64,000 bases of DNA from Elusimicrobiota bacterium (GTDB lineage: Bacteria; Elusimicrobiota; Elusimicrobia; UBA1565; JACRDR01): positions 1 to 64,000 of the forward strand of contig JACQBA010000005.1 of the NCBI GenBank assembly GCA_016194745.1, given 5' to 3'. How positions within the stretch are numbered: position 1 is the first letter of the stretch; every line of letters starts with the position of its first letter. The notes beneath the pieces are model-generated. The model made no database searches, was not told where the DNA came from, and saw only the letters and a list, made by a program, of their open reading frames with translations. Of this stretch, positions 27,054-34,651 are shown piece after piece. Made by a program: the position numbers and the translations under genes.

Positions 27054-27644
27054 ATGAGTCAAGATTGGGGCCGGAGGATCGGTGATGCAAAGGCCATTAT
27101 CGATAACGGTTTTACTCGAATCGGTCCTACGCTCAAAGCGGAAGACGAAGATGCCTGCAAGCTCGCTCGCTGTGCGGGACGACTTGTCCGCCTCGCGAAC
27201 GCCGTGGCCCTGCTTTGCAAGAATGGGCACGCTTCCGATTGTCTTACGTTGGTGGAGGGCATGTCCTCGCTGGGATTACTAATGCGTGTAGGACTGCCCT
27301 CCGAGTATAAGACTCAACAGATTCACTATGCGGGCCTTAATCCGATCGGCTGGACGACGATGAAGAACCCGAATAATCCGGAATTGAAAGAGAGCATCAA
27401 GCGATCCGGACTAACGAGCGAAGAAATCGATTTTTTTGCATCGGCATTTACAACGGGTGCATCCAAGTGGAGCCTGGATTGCGGCGGATTGCCTTGGTCG
27501 CATGCAATTCCTCGCGAACCGGGTCTGCCTGTCAGTTCTGAGGAAGTGTTGAAGATTGCCGCACGTGCGATGAGCCAAGCCATCAGAGCATTGGATGTGC
27601 GTTGGCCGGGTAGCTTTTCTGGAGCGGAGGCCCTGTGGTCATGA
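27054..27644 (+). CDS. Hypothetical protein, low-GC passenger gene between inverted repeats
   Basis: 196 residues; not confidently recognised. It is predicted soluble and largely helical; the middle (ARCAGRLVRLANAVALLCKN) and a W-containing motif (KWSLDCGGLPWSHAIP) faintly recall DUF5677-type proteins found in defence and accessory contexts, but this is weak. Base composition is clearly foreign: bases 27361-27480 have 55 G+C in 120 (46%), against well over 60% in neighbours. It begins 27 bases after the left repeat and ends about 10 bases before the right one, so it fills the cassette completely. No transposase or nuclease motif is visible. Confidence 0.7.
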   Translation: MSQDWGRRIGDAKAIIDNGFTRIGPTLKAEDEDACKLARCAGRLVRLANAVALLCKNGHASDCLTLVEGMSSLGLLMRVGLPSEYKTQQIHYAGLNPIGWTTMKNPNNPELKESIKRSGLTSEEIDFFASAFTTGASKWSLDCGGLPWSHAIPREPGLPVSSEEVLKIAARAMSQAIRALDVRWPGSFSGAEALWS

Positions 27645-27654
27645 GGGCGCCGTT

Positions 27655-27768
27655 GCGTCGGAGGGGTGGCGCGGATGGGTTGGATCGCGCGGGTGCGCCG
27701 CCAAGAAGACGTATCCGAGGCGAGCAGAGCGCGATGGGCCCCATCCGTGACAGGACCCGTCCGACGCT
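27655..27768. repeat. Right copy of the hairpin inverted repeat
   Basis: Reverse-oriented counterpart of the left element: 27655-27690 matches the inner arm and 27728-27768 the outer arm. It contains the ATG (27734) and first codons of the downstream secreted protein, so the repeat is partly coding. Confidence 0.85.
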
Positions 27769-29182
27769 GTTAGGGGCCGTTTTGATCACGGTGGCTTCCG
27801 CCGGCCATGCTCTCGCCGCTAACTTTCCGGCGGAGGCGATGTCGGAGCTGCGGCGGGTGTGGGAGATCCGGCGGAGCCTCGAGCGGGTCGTGGCCTTCGC
27901 GGACGCGCAGCCGCAGTCGTTCGCCCGCGCCGACGTGACGCAGAATTGGCTGCTCGAGGACCGGCGCGTCGCGCGCACCACGTGGATCGCCGCGATGGAC
28001 CACGTGCTCGCGCTCGAGGAGGAGGCCGCGCGCGCGGCGTCCGCCGCCAAGAACAAGACGATGAGCCCCGAGGAGAAGCACGCGAGATTCGCGGCGGGCG
28101 TCGCCGCGTGGGCCGGCAAGTACCGCTGGCTCGAGGCGTGGTCCAAGCGCTGCGACCGCGACCCGCGGCTCGTGCGGCTCATGGACGACCCGATCCCCGA
28201 GCTCGGCTTGGGCAAGGGCTCGTATGCGGCGCTCAAAACTCGCCTCGCCGCCCTCCGCAAGGAGACGGCCTTCGACTCCGTCGCCGCGCTCTACGGACCG
28301 TTCCAAGTGGGCGCCGAGACGGACCGCGCGCTCGGCCCCAAGGGCGCCGGCGCGGCGCGGGAGCTCGAGGACGAGCTGAGGCGCCTGGGATCGCGCAGCG
28401 GGCTGAAGACCCCTCCGTTGTTCAAGGACGACTGGTGGCGCGAGCGCCCCGAGCTCTTCGACGTGAAAGCCGCGCATGCGGCGGGCAAGGGGCGCGACAT
28501 CGCGCGCGACACCGAGGGCGTCACGCCGCTGGGCGCGAGCGGACGCGGGTTCACTCTCTGCACCGGCCGCTTCGAGGAGCTCGAGGACGCCCTGCGGCCC
28601 GGCGACGTGATCCTCTCCCGCGTCGACCCGCTCTCCGGCGACGTCGGGCTCGGGGGGTGGTGGAACTCGGCCGCGGTGTACCTCGGGCCGCGGGAGGAGA
28701 CGGCGTGCCGGCCCAAATTCCTCGCGTCATCGGACGACGGACTGCGGCTCCTCACGCTGCCCGAGCTGTCGGCGCGCGGGCCGCTCGCGGCGCTCCGCCC
28801 GCGCCTGAGCGACGAGGCCCGCGCGCAAGCCGCCCAGCGCGCGCAGCCCTTCTTCGGCCGCCCCTACGATTTCCATTTCGACCTGGAGTCCCCCGACGCG
28901 ATGACGGGCATCGAGGTCGCCCGCCACGCCTACGGCGACCAGATCGCCTGGCCGACCGCCGAGTTCCTCGGCAGGAAGGCGCTCGCCGCCAACGCGGTCG
29001 CGGAGGCGTTCGACGCGGAGTTCGGCCGCTCGTCGGCGACGTTCGATCTGATTTGGTTCTTGGACAAGGACGCGAAGGCGTCCAGCCTCGAGGAGTTCCG
29101 CCGATCGTGGCGGCGACCGAAATGGTCGTCGTCGACGCCGGCGGACCTTCCGGGGCCCGGAGCATTAGGGAGGCGCGAATGA
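27734..29182 (+). CDS. Secreted permuted NlpC/P60 (YiiX/YebB)-like protein, probably catalytically inactive
   Basis: 482 residues from ATG 27734. Signal peptide with hydrophobic core LLGAVLITVASAG and cleavage near HALAANF; its n-region (MGPIRDRTRPT) is encoded by the right repeat. Residues ~30-290 are helical and unrecognised. The C-terminal part has the permuted papain-like pattern of YiiX proteins: LRPGDVILSR, then AAVYLGP and PYDFHFDLES. In active members a SH..Y and a C-S-E motif supply His and Cys; here these positions read NSAAVY and AMTGIEVARHAY, so both catalytic residues seem lost. It overlaps the rho start (ATGA). Confidence 0.6.
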   Translation: MGPIRDRTRPTLLGAVLITVASAGHALAANFPAEAMSELRRVWEIRRSLERVVAFADAQPQSFARADVTQNWLLEDRRVARTTWIAAMDHVLALEEEAARAASAAKNKTMSPEEKHARFAAGVAAWAGKYRWLEAWSKRCDRDPRLVRLMDDPIPELGLGKGSYAALKTRLAALRKETAFDSVAALYGPFQVGAETDRALGPKGAGAARELEDELRRLGSRSGLKTPPLFKDDWWRERPELFDVKAAHAAGKGRDIARDTEGVTPLGASGRGFTLCTGRFEELEDALRPGDVILSRVDPLSGDVGLGGWWNSAAVYLGPREETACRPKFLASSDDGLRLLTLPELSARGPLAALRPRLSDEARAQAAQRAQPFFGRPYDFHFDLESPDAMTGIEVARHAYGDQIAWPTAEFLGRKALAANAVAEAFDAEFGRSSATFDLIWFLDKDAKASSLEEFRRSWRRPKWSSSTPADLPGPGALGRRE

Positions 29183-30252
29183 ACGAGCAATATCGAGGCG
29201 GCGGCGGACAGGGCGGCGGAGGTGGCCAAGGCGGCGGGCACGGCGGCGGCGGGGGAGGAGGAGGAGGACATCACCATCGCCACGACCGCAATCGTCAGTG
29301 GCATAACCGCAACCGGAACCGCCACGGCGGCGGAGGCGGAGGACAAGGCGGGGGACAGCCTCAGGGCGGCGAGCGCCGCCGGACCGACGCGGAGAAGATC
29401 TTCCTCGAGAAGACCCCGCTCACGCCGAAGGAATGGATCCGCCTGGAGAAAGGCTCCTCCGAGGCCTCCATGCGCGCCGTCGACCTGCTCTGCCCCGTGG
29501 GCAAGGGGACGCGCGGCCTCATCGTCTCGCCGCCCAAGGCCGGCAAGACCACGATCCTCAAGCAGCTCTGCCAGGCGGTCGCCAAGGGCGAGCCCGAGAT
29601 GAAGGTGTACTGCCTCCTCGTCGATGAGCGGCCCGAGGAAGTCACGGACTTCAAGCGCAGCGTGACGTGCGAGGTGTTCGCCTCGTCCTCGGACAAGGGA
29701 CACGACGAGCACATCCGCTTGTCCGAGACCGTCTACCAGCGCGCCGTCGCGGACGCGGGCGCGGGCAAGGACGTCATGATCGTCGTCGACTCCCTCACGC
29801 GCTTAAGCCGCGTCCACAACACGGCCTCGCGCGGCGACCGGACGATGACCGGGGGCCTCGACTCCCGCGCTATGGAGATCCCGCGGCGCTTCTTCGGCGC
29901 GGCGCGCAAGCTCGAGGAGGGCGGGTCGCTCACCATCCTCGCGACGATCCTCGTCGACACGGGCTCCCGGATGGACGAGATCATCTTCCAGGAGTTCAAG
30001 GGCACGGGCAACATGGAGCTCGTGCTGTCTCGGCCGGCGGCCGAGATGCGGCTGTTCCCGGCCATCCACGTGAAGAACTCGGGCACTCGGCGCGAGGAGC
30101 TCCTCTTGCCGCCCGACATGCTCGAGAAGGTCTGGAAGCTGCGCCGCAACCTGGCGGGGCTCTCGGACAACGACGCCACGCGCTCGATCGTCGAACTCAT
30201 CAAGAAGAACACCACCAACGAGCGGCTCCTGCAAGTCGTGGCGGGGAGCTGA
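29179..30252 (+). CDS. rho: Transcription termination factor Rho lacking the N-terminal RNA-binding domain
   Basis: 357 residues versus about 420 in E. coli. The ATPase core is complete: Walker A PPKAGKTT (118-125), [15 protein letters not shown], Walker [14 protein letters not shown], the Q-loop region [20 protein letters not shown] and [14 protein letters not shown]. Residues 1-68 are a Gly/His/Asn/Arg-rich run and only ~45 residues separate it from Walker A, so the helical bundle and OB-fold (primary RNA site) are absent. A basic disordered tail may replace them. The start overlaps the preceding stop; an earlier in-frame start would read through an unrelated frame. Confidence 0.93.
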   Translation: MNEQYRGGGGQGGGGGQGGGHGGGGGGGGGHHHRHDRNRQWHNRNRNRHGGGGGGQGGGQPQGGERRRTDAEKIFLEKTPLTPKEWIRLEKGSSEASMRAVDLLCPVGKGTRGLIVSPPKAGKTTILKQLCQAVAKGEPEMKVYCLLVDERPEEVTDFKRSVTCEVFASSSDKGHDEHIRLSETVYQRAVADAGAGKDVMIVVDSLTRLSRVHNTASRGDRTMTGGLDSRAMEIPRRFFGAARKLEEGGSLTILATILVDTGSRMDEIIFQEFKGTGNMELVLSRPAAEMRLFPAIHVKNSGTRREELLLPPDMLEKVWKLRRNLAGLSDNDATRSIVELIKKNTTNERLLQVVAGS

Positions 30253-30260
30253 GCGCGCCG

Positions 30261-31667
30261 GTGAACCTGCGGCTGCTCGCCGTCCTCTGGCTCCTCGCCT
30301 CGTCCGCGGCGTCCGCGGGCGAGACGAAGCCGATCGAGCCCAAGGCCGCCCCCGCGGCGGCCGACAAGCTCGCGGCGACGCTCGCCAAGACGAAGGATCC
30401 CTACGCGCGCCTATGGCTCGTCGACGCGCTGTATCAGCGCGTGGTCGACCACTCCGACTCGAAGGCGTACGCGTCGCTCGTCGCGGCGGCCGCCGACTCG
30501 AACGCGCAGGTCCGGCGGCGGGCGGTCGACGCGCTCAAGTCGTTCAAGCACCTGCCGAACGCCGAGATCGCCGGCACGTGGCTCGCGGCGGCGCAGGCCG
30601 AGGCGTCGCGCGCCGCCAAGGACGCGGTCCCCGACGTGCGCGCCGCGGGCGCCGAGCTCGAGTCCGCCGTCAAGGTGTGGAAGGAGCGCGCGGCCAAGGA
30701 AAAACCCGAGGCCTCGGCCGCGCCGCCCGTTCCCGGAGCCAGGGGCGAGCGCGAGACGCAGGCGGGCGGACAGCACCGCCTCGCCGGAATCCTCGTCTGG
30801 ACGATCGCGTTCCAACTCCTCGGGTTCTTCTGGCAGAAGCTCGGGATCGCGCTCATCAAGAAGTCCGTCCGCGCCGCGCAGCCCGTCTTCGACGCCTGGG
30901 ACTGGCTCATGGCGCATCCCAAGTACATGCTCTTCCCCTGCGCCTCGACGCTCGCGCTCGCGGGCGTGGTCGGGACGACGCTCGAGTACGCCCTCGTCTT
31001 GTCCGCCATGCCGTCGACCGAGCCGCGCGAGGCCGCGCTCGGGATGGCGATCCGGGCGTGCCTCCTCTACGTCCTCGCGGGCCTGTGCTGCTTCGTGCCC
31101 GCCGCGATGCTCGCCGCGAGCGCCGCGGAGGACCCGCGCGCCGAGCTCGGCATGACCACCTTGATCTGGCGGGGCGTCGTGCGCCTCCCCAGGTTCATCG
31201 TCCTGGGCATCGTCCTCCTCGCCTGCTGGCCGTTGGAGCTCCTGCGGCGGACGCTCCGGCTGGAGCGGCGCTCCTGGCTGTTCGAGGAGGGCGCGCCGTT
31301 CGCGGGGCTTTCCACGGCCGCGGTAGTCGGGCGAGAGAAGCTCGGCCTGCGCAAGGCGTTCCAGCGGGCGAAGACGATCTTCGCCGGGACGGCCGGAGCG
31401 CCGGAGAGCGCCCTCTTCGGGCGCCCGTTTTCGCAGCCCGAGCTCGTCACCGCGTTCTTGGCGACGCCGGCGCTGTTCGCGGCGTCGGTAGTGCCTTCGA
31501 TGGCCCTCAAGTTCTCGCCCGCGCGTCTTTTCGGCTTTTGGTTCCTGTCGGACGGGATGTTCGCCATCGGATTCGGGCTGTGGGCCTCGACGCTCCTGTG
31601 CGCCTGCGTGCTGGCGATCCTGCTCAATCTCGGCGCCGTTCACGCCGCAAAAAGGACGACCTCATGA
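30261..31667 (+). CDS. Membrane protein with HEAT-like periplasmic part
   Basis: 468 residues from GTG 30261, nine bases after the rho stop. Signal peptide ([17 protein letters not shown]), then about 130 residues of short helical repeats resembling HEAT/armadillo units ([18 protein letters not shown]), a Pro/Glu linker and a C-terminal half with five or six hydrophobic segments. The membrane part ([19 protein letters not shown] and later [11 protein letters not shown]) is reminiscent of DUF6159-type integral membrane proteins, with low certainty. Ends by overlapping ridA (ATGA), so it is in a coupled operon rho-this-ridA. Confidence 0.6.
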   Translation: MNLRLLAVLWLLASSAASAGETKPIEPKAAPAAADKLAATLAKTKDPYARLWLVDALYQRVVDHSDSKAYASLVAAAADSNAQVRRRAVDALKSFKHLPNAEIAGTWLAAAQAEASRAAKDAVPDVRAAGAELESAVKVWKERAAKEKPEASAAPPVPGARGERETQAGGQHRLAGILVWTIAFQLLGFFWQKLGIALIKKSVRAAQPVFDAWDWLMAHPKYMLFPCASTLALAGVVGTTLEYALVLSAMPSTEPREAALGMAIRACLLYVLAGLCCFVPAAMLAASAAEDPRAELGMTTLIWRGVVRLPRFIVLGIVLLACWPLELLRRTLRLERRSWLFEEGAPFAGLSTAAVVGREKLGLRKAFQRAKTIFAGTAGAPESALFGRPFSQPELVTAFLATPALFAASVVPSMALKFSPARLFGFWFLSDGMFAIGFGLWASTLLCACVLAILLNLGAVHAAKRTTS

Positions 31668-32047
31668 AATCGATCATCGGCAGCAAGGACGCGCCGGCCG
31701 CGATCGGACCCTACTCCCAGGCGGTCCGGGCCGGGGACTACCTGTACTGCTCGGGACAGATCGCGATCGATCCGCCGACGGGGGGATTTCGCGCGGGGAG
31801 CGTCGGCGAGCAGACGCGGCAGGCTCTGGAAAATCTCGGCGCCGTGCTGCGGGCCGCGGGAGCGTCCTACGGAGACGTCGTCAAGACGACCGTATTCCTC
31901 GTGGACCTGGCCAAGTTCGGCGAGATGAATGAAGCGTACGGTTCCGTCTTCAAGGAGAGCCCGCCCGCCCGCTCCACGGTGCAGGTGAGCGCCCTGCCGA
32001 AGGGCGCGGCGGTCGAGATCGAGGCGGTGGCCTACCTTGAGCGATAG
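31664..32047 (+). CDS. ridA: RidA family reactive imine/enamine deaminase
   Basis: 127 residues, standard YjgF/RidA length. Signature [21 protein letters not shown] at the N-terminus and [23 protein letters not shown] at the C-terminus, including the Arg and Glu that bind the substrate carboxylate and activate water. It clears 2-aminoacrylate and related imines formed by PLP enzymes. The start overlaps the preceding stop. Confidence 0.95.
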   Translation: MKSIIGSKDAPAAIGPYSQAVRAGDYLYCSGQIAIDPPTGGFRAGSVGEQTRQALENLGAVLRAAGASYGDVVKTTVFLVDLAKFGEMNEAYGSVFKESPPARSTVQVSALPKGAAVEIEAVAYLER

Positions 32048-32435
32048 GCGCTTTAACTCCGTGCTGAGCTGGGTGTTGACGCTCCCGCTCGCCGTCTTCG
32101 CGCTCCTAGCGGCGGACCTCCTCATCATGGCGCTCGAGGTGGCGTTCGAGGGCGACGTCCCCGGCGGCGCGCGCGTGTGGGCGGTGCCGCTCATGAGCGT
32201 GTGCGGAGGCTTCGCGGGCGTCTTCGTCGGAGCGAAGGTGGCGCCGGACCGCAAGCCGCGGGCCGCGCTCGCTCTGGCGGCGATCTATCTTCTCGCGCTC
32301 GGAGCCTCGTCGGTCGCCCGCGTCCTCAACGGCGTGAGCGTCTTGTGGGTCGCCCTCGTGCTCGTCGCGGGCGCGGTCGGGTCCGGTTCGGCCGCGTGGA
32401 CGGCCAGGAATTGGGCGCCGGACGCCGACGAGTAG
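32037..32435 (+). CDS. Small four-helix membrane protein, hypothetical
   Basis: 132 residues from TTG 32037, overlapping the ridA end by 11 bases, with GGCGGTGG upstream as a possible ribosome-binding site. Four hydrophobic segments (about residues 10-33, 48-66, 75-92, 98-120) and short loops; a Gly-rich segment [19 protein letters not shown] lies between helices two and three, similar in style to TIGR04086/YrzE-like small membrane proteins. Not assigned. It may instead start at GTG 32061. Confidence 0.6.
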   Translation: MSDRRFNSVLSWVLTLPLAVFALLAADLLIMALEVAFEGDVPGGARVWAVPLMSVCGGFAGVFVGAKVAPDRKPRAALALAAIYLLALGASSVARVLNGVSVLWVALVLVAGAVGSGSAAWTARNWAPDADE

Positions 32436-32452
32436 CGAAGGACGGGTCAAAA

Positions 32453-32824
32453 GTGATAAGCCATGGGATGTTCATCGCGGGCGCCTGCCTCGTCTTGTCC
32501 GCCTGCACCGGCGAGCTCGTCGAGACGCGGCGGCGCGTGAAGGGCCCCGTGTCCTCGGTCCCGTGGATCGACGCGGGCGGGGGGCATGCGCGCTACTCTC
32601 TGCGCGGCTACGGGTTCATGCGCAACGACCGGCGCGAGGACGTCCTGGGCAAGATCTCGGCGTACTGCGGCGGCGACGGGAAGTACAAGATCGTCGACGA
32701 GGTGGATCGGGAGGAGGCGGAGACGTCCTTCCGCTCCGAAGGCGTCGAGCGCGCCCTGGAAGAGGGCGGCACGCACTACAGAAAGGCGCGCTATCATCAT
32801 CTATACTTTGAATGCGTACCATGA
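32453..32824 (+). CDS. Small lipoprotein, hypothetical
   Basis: 123 residues from GTG 32453 (ATG 32468 is an alternative). Lipobox LSAC after a hydrophobic core (MFIAGACLVLSAC). The mature domain (about 105 residues) includes YSLRGYGFMRNDRREDVLGKI and ends HHLYFECVP, with Cys at CGG and ECVP that might pair. It resembles the class of small outer-membrane lipoproteins with one compact alpha/beta domain, but I do not recognise it. It ends just before a palindromic repeat. Confidence 0.6.
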   Translation: MISHGMFIAGACLVLSACTGELVETRRRVKGPVSSVPWIDAGGGHARYSLRGYGFMRNDRREDVLGKISAYCGGDGKYKIVDEVDREEAETSFRSEGVERALEEGGTHYRKARYHHLYFECVP

Positions 32825-32833
32825 AACGTCTCC

Positions 32834-32867
32834 TCTCCCGCGAAGCGGGAGAAGGATAGGGTGAGGG
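32834..32867. repeat. Short palindromic intergenic repeat (TCTCCCGC-GAA-GCGGGAGA type)
   Basis: Perfect 8-bp stem TCTCCCGC/GCGGGAGA with a GAA loop (32834-32852), followed by AGGATAGGGTGAGGG. The hairpin plus GGGTGAGGG tail closely resembles a repeat family scattered between genes of many Proteobacteria. Here it lies between a lipoprotein gene and the exonuclease gene, and its tail overlaps the exonuclease start region. Confidence 0.6.
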
Positions 32868-32869
32868 CC

Positions 32870-33667
32870 ATGAGACTCAAGCTGGAAAGAGATATCGTCT
32901 TCCTCGATTTCGAGGCCACCGGCACGGACACCACGCGCGACCGTATCGTCCAGATCGCGATGATCCGCCTGTCGCCGGACGGCACGCGGCGCACCTTCGA
33001 CTCGCTCGTCGACCCCGACGTGTCGATCCCGGCCGAGGCGACCGCGATCCATCACATCACCCAGGACATGGTGAGGAGTTCGCCCAAGTTCAAGGACCTC
33101 GCGCTGAAGATCCTCGAGTTCATGCTGGACGCCGACGTGGGCGGCTTCGGCATCGCGCGCTACGACCTGCCGCTCATGGCGTGCGAGTTCAAGCGCGCGG
33201 GTCTCGCCTTCGACCTGGCGGGGCGCAAGGTGGTCGACGCGCTTCTTATCTTCCACCGCATGGAGCCGCGGACGCTCGGCGCGGCGATGCAGTTCTACTG
33301 CGGTCGTCCCATCGCCAACGCCCACGACGCCCGCGCCGACACGGAGGCGTCCCTGGACGTCTTCATCGCCCAGGTCGAGCGCTATCAGGGACAGGACGGC
33401 AAGCCGGCGCTGCCGGCCGAGCTCGCCGGGATCTCGGACTTCTGCACGCTCGTCGACCCCAAGCACGTCGACACGCGAGGCAAGTTCGTCTGGCGCCATG
33501 GGAGCGCCGCGTTCAATTTCGGGAAGTACCAGACCCGCGCGCTGGAAGAGGTCGTTAAACAGGACCGCCCCTACGTCCAGTGGCTCGCGGACGGGGGCGG
33601 CGCCGGGGAGGTCGCCGAGATCTGCGCTCGGGCGCTCCGAGGGGAGTTTCCAAAAAGGTCCGCATAG
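32870..33667 (+). CDS. DnaQ-like 3'-5' exonuclease, ExoX-type
   Basis: 265 residues from ATG 32870 (GTG 32861 adds three). DEDDh exonuclease motifs: ExoI DFEATGTD, ExoII around FGIARYDLPLM, and ExoIII HDARADTEASLDVF. The C-terminal ~70 residues carry FGKYQTRALEEV and PYVQWLADGG, the short Zn-free domain found at the end of exodeoxyribonuclease X and DUF3820 proteins, suggesting a stand-alone nuclease rather than the Pol III proofreading subunit. Upstream the repeat hairpin may influence its expression. Confidence 0.85.
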   Translation: MRLKLERDIVFLDFEATGTDTTRDRIVQIAMIRLSPDGTRRTFDSLVDPDVSIPAEATAIHHITQDMVRSSPKFKDLALKILEFMLDADVGGFGIARYDLPLMACEFKRAGLAFDLAGRKVVDALLIFHRMEPRTLGAAMQFYCGRPIANAHDARADTEASLDVFIAQVERYQGQDGKPALPAELAGISDFCTLVDPKHVDTRGKFVWRHGSAAFNFGKYQTRALEEVVKQDRPYVQWLADGGGAGEVAEICARALRGEFPKRSA

Positions 33668-33712
33668 GGCCGGCAGTCCCAGCCGTTATGCGGAGAGCGT
33701 TATGATCCTAGG

Positions 33713-33728
33713 GTCAACCGTGGTTGAC
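33713..33728. promoter_or_regulatory. Perfect palindrome GTCAACC-GT-GGTTGAC
   Basis: A 7-2-7 inverted repeat seven bases downstream of a TATGAT hexamer. It could be a dimeric repressor operator at a plus-strand transcription start, or a hairpin at the 3' end of the minus-strand ORF, whose last codons it overlaps. Confidence 0.35.
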
Positions 33729-33872
33729 GGGCAGAAACACCGCGGGGGCGTTCTGCACACCGGAGTCCCGGACCAAATCGATGGGCGATTGAGCGCTGCG
33801 CGAGTTGATATCGTTCCACGGCACGAGGATATGGACCCGGGCTCCGACTCTCAGCGTCACAAGGTTCGTCAT
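33714..33872 (-). CDS. Small hypothetical protein or gene remnant
   Basis: 52 codons from ATG 33872 (MTNLVTLRVGARVHILVPW to FLPVNHG) preceded by AGAGGTGG at a good distance. About 79% of third positions are G or C, as in real genes here, and the same frame stays open and coding-like for another ~29 codons upstream to a TGA at 33963-33965, so this may be the tail of a decayed longer gene. No family recognised. Confidence 0.35.
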   Translation of the reverse strand: MTNLVTLRVGARVHILVPWNDINSRSAQSPIDLVRDSGVQNAPAVFLPVNHG

Positions 33873-33985
33873 TTGGTTTACCACCTCTGCGATCAGTCTA
33901 GCGGCCGCGACGGTCTCGCCACAGTGCCTGAGGGCCCCGCCGCCGTTGAAAAAGGGCTTACGTCAAAATGGGCCCAAAGACCCAT

Positions 33986-34651
33986 ATGAGCGCCTCTCGG
34001 AGGGCCGTCGTTCTTCTCTCGGGCGGAATGGACTCCGCGACGTGCCTCTGGCGGGCCGTCGCCAACGGCCACGCGCCCGTGGCGCTGAGCGTCGACTACG
34101 GCCAGCGGCACGCGCGCGAGATCCGCTCCGCGCGCGATCTGGCCGCGGCCTGCGGGGCTCCGCTCCACGAGCTCTCGGTGCGTCTGCCGTGGCTTGCCGT
34201 ATCCTCGCTCGTCGACTCGAGGAAGCGCCTGCCCGACGTCCCGCTCGCCAAGATCGGGCGCGGCGGCGTGCCGAGCACCTACGTCCCCGCGAGGAACACC
34301 GTGCTCTTGTCCTTGGCGGCGTCCTTGGCCGAGTCGGTCGGGGCGAAGCGGATATTCTTCGGCGCCAACGCGCTCGATTATTCCGGATACCCGGACTGCC
34401 GGCCCGCGTTCACGCGCGCCTTCGAGCGGGCGCTCGATCTGGGCACCCGAGAAGGGGGGATCAAGATCGAGGCGCCGCTCCTTAGGCTCGACAAGGCGCA
34501 GATCGTGCGTCTTGCCGTCCGGCTCGGCGTTCCGCTCTCCCTCACCTGGTCCTGCTATAAGGGCGGCGCGGTCCCCTGCGGCCGCTGCGACTCCTGCAAG
34601 CTGCGCGCGAAGGGCTTCGCGCAGGCGGGCGTCCCGGATCCCGCGCGATGA
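33986..34651 (+). CDS. queC: 7-cyano-7-deazaguanine synthase QueC
   Basis: 221 residues from ATG 33986; ATG 33968 would add six residues but reads through a GGGCCCAAAGACCC repeat motif. PP-loop ATP pyrophosphatase motif VVLLSGGMDSATC, DYGQRH, NTVLLSLA, and four zinc Cys in WSCYKGG and VPCGRCDSC. It converts carboxy-deazaguanine and ammonia to preQ0. Followed directly by queE with ATGA overlap, so the two deazaguanine steps are co-translated; queD and queF are not in the window. Confidence 0.96.
   Translation: MSASRRAVVLLSGGMDSATCLWRAVANGHAPVALSVDYGQRHAREIRSARDLAAACGAPLHELSVRLPWLAVSSLVDSRKRLPDVPLAKIGRGGVPSTYVPARNTVLLSLAASLAESVGAKRIFFGANALDYSGYPDCRPAFTRAFERALDLGTREGGIKIEAPLLRLDKAQIVRLAVRLGVPLSLTWSCYKGGAVPCGRCDSCKLRAKGFAQAGVPDPAR

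Larger units (their letters stand above)
33668..33985. other. Intergenic region with small minus-strand ORF and palindrome
   Basis: 318 bases between the exonuclease and queC. Contents: a possible -10 TATGAT at 33701-33706, a 7-2-7 palindrome at 33713-33728, a minus-strand coding-like frame (next entry), and near the right end the motif TGGGCCCAAAGACCC (33970-33984) that recurs upstream of other genes. No RNA gene recognised. Confidence 0.5.

Noticed and set aside
27054..27644. IS200/IS605-type element with Y1 transposase between hairpins
   Set aside because: The hairpin ends suggested it, but the 196-residue protein has no HUH (HxH) motif or catalytic Tyr context.
26916..27768. Integron gene cassette with attC sites
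   Set aside because: attC sites lie in direct orientation on one side of each cassette; here the hairpins are inverted on both sides, and R-box/L-box sequences were not seen.
29185..29400. Tandem DNA repeat in the rho 5' region (GGCGGA units)
   Set aside because: This is codon-level repetition of a Gly-rich tail, not a separate repeat element.
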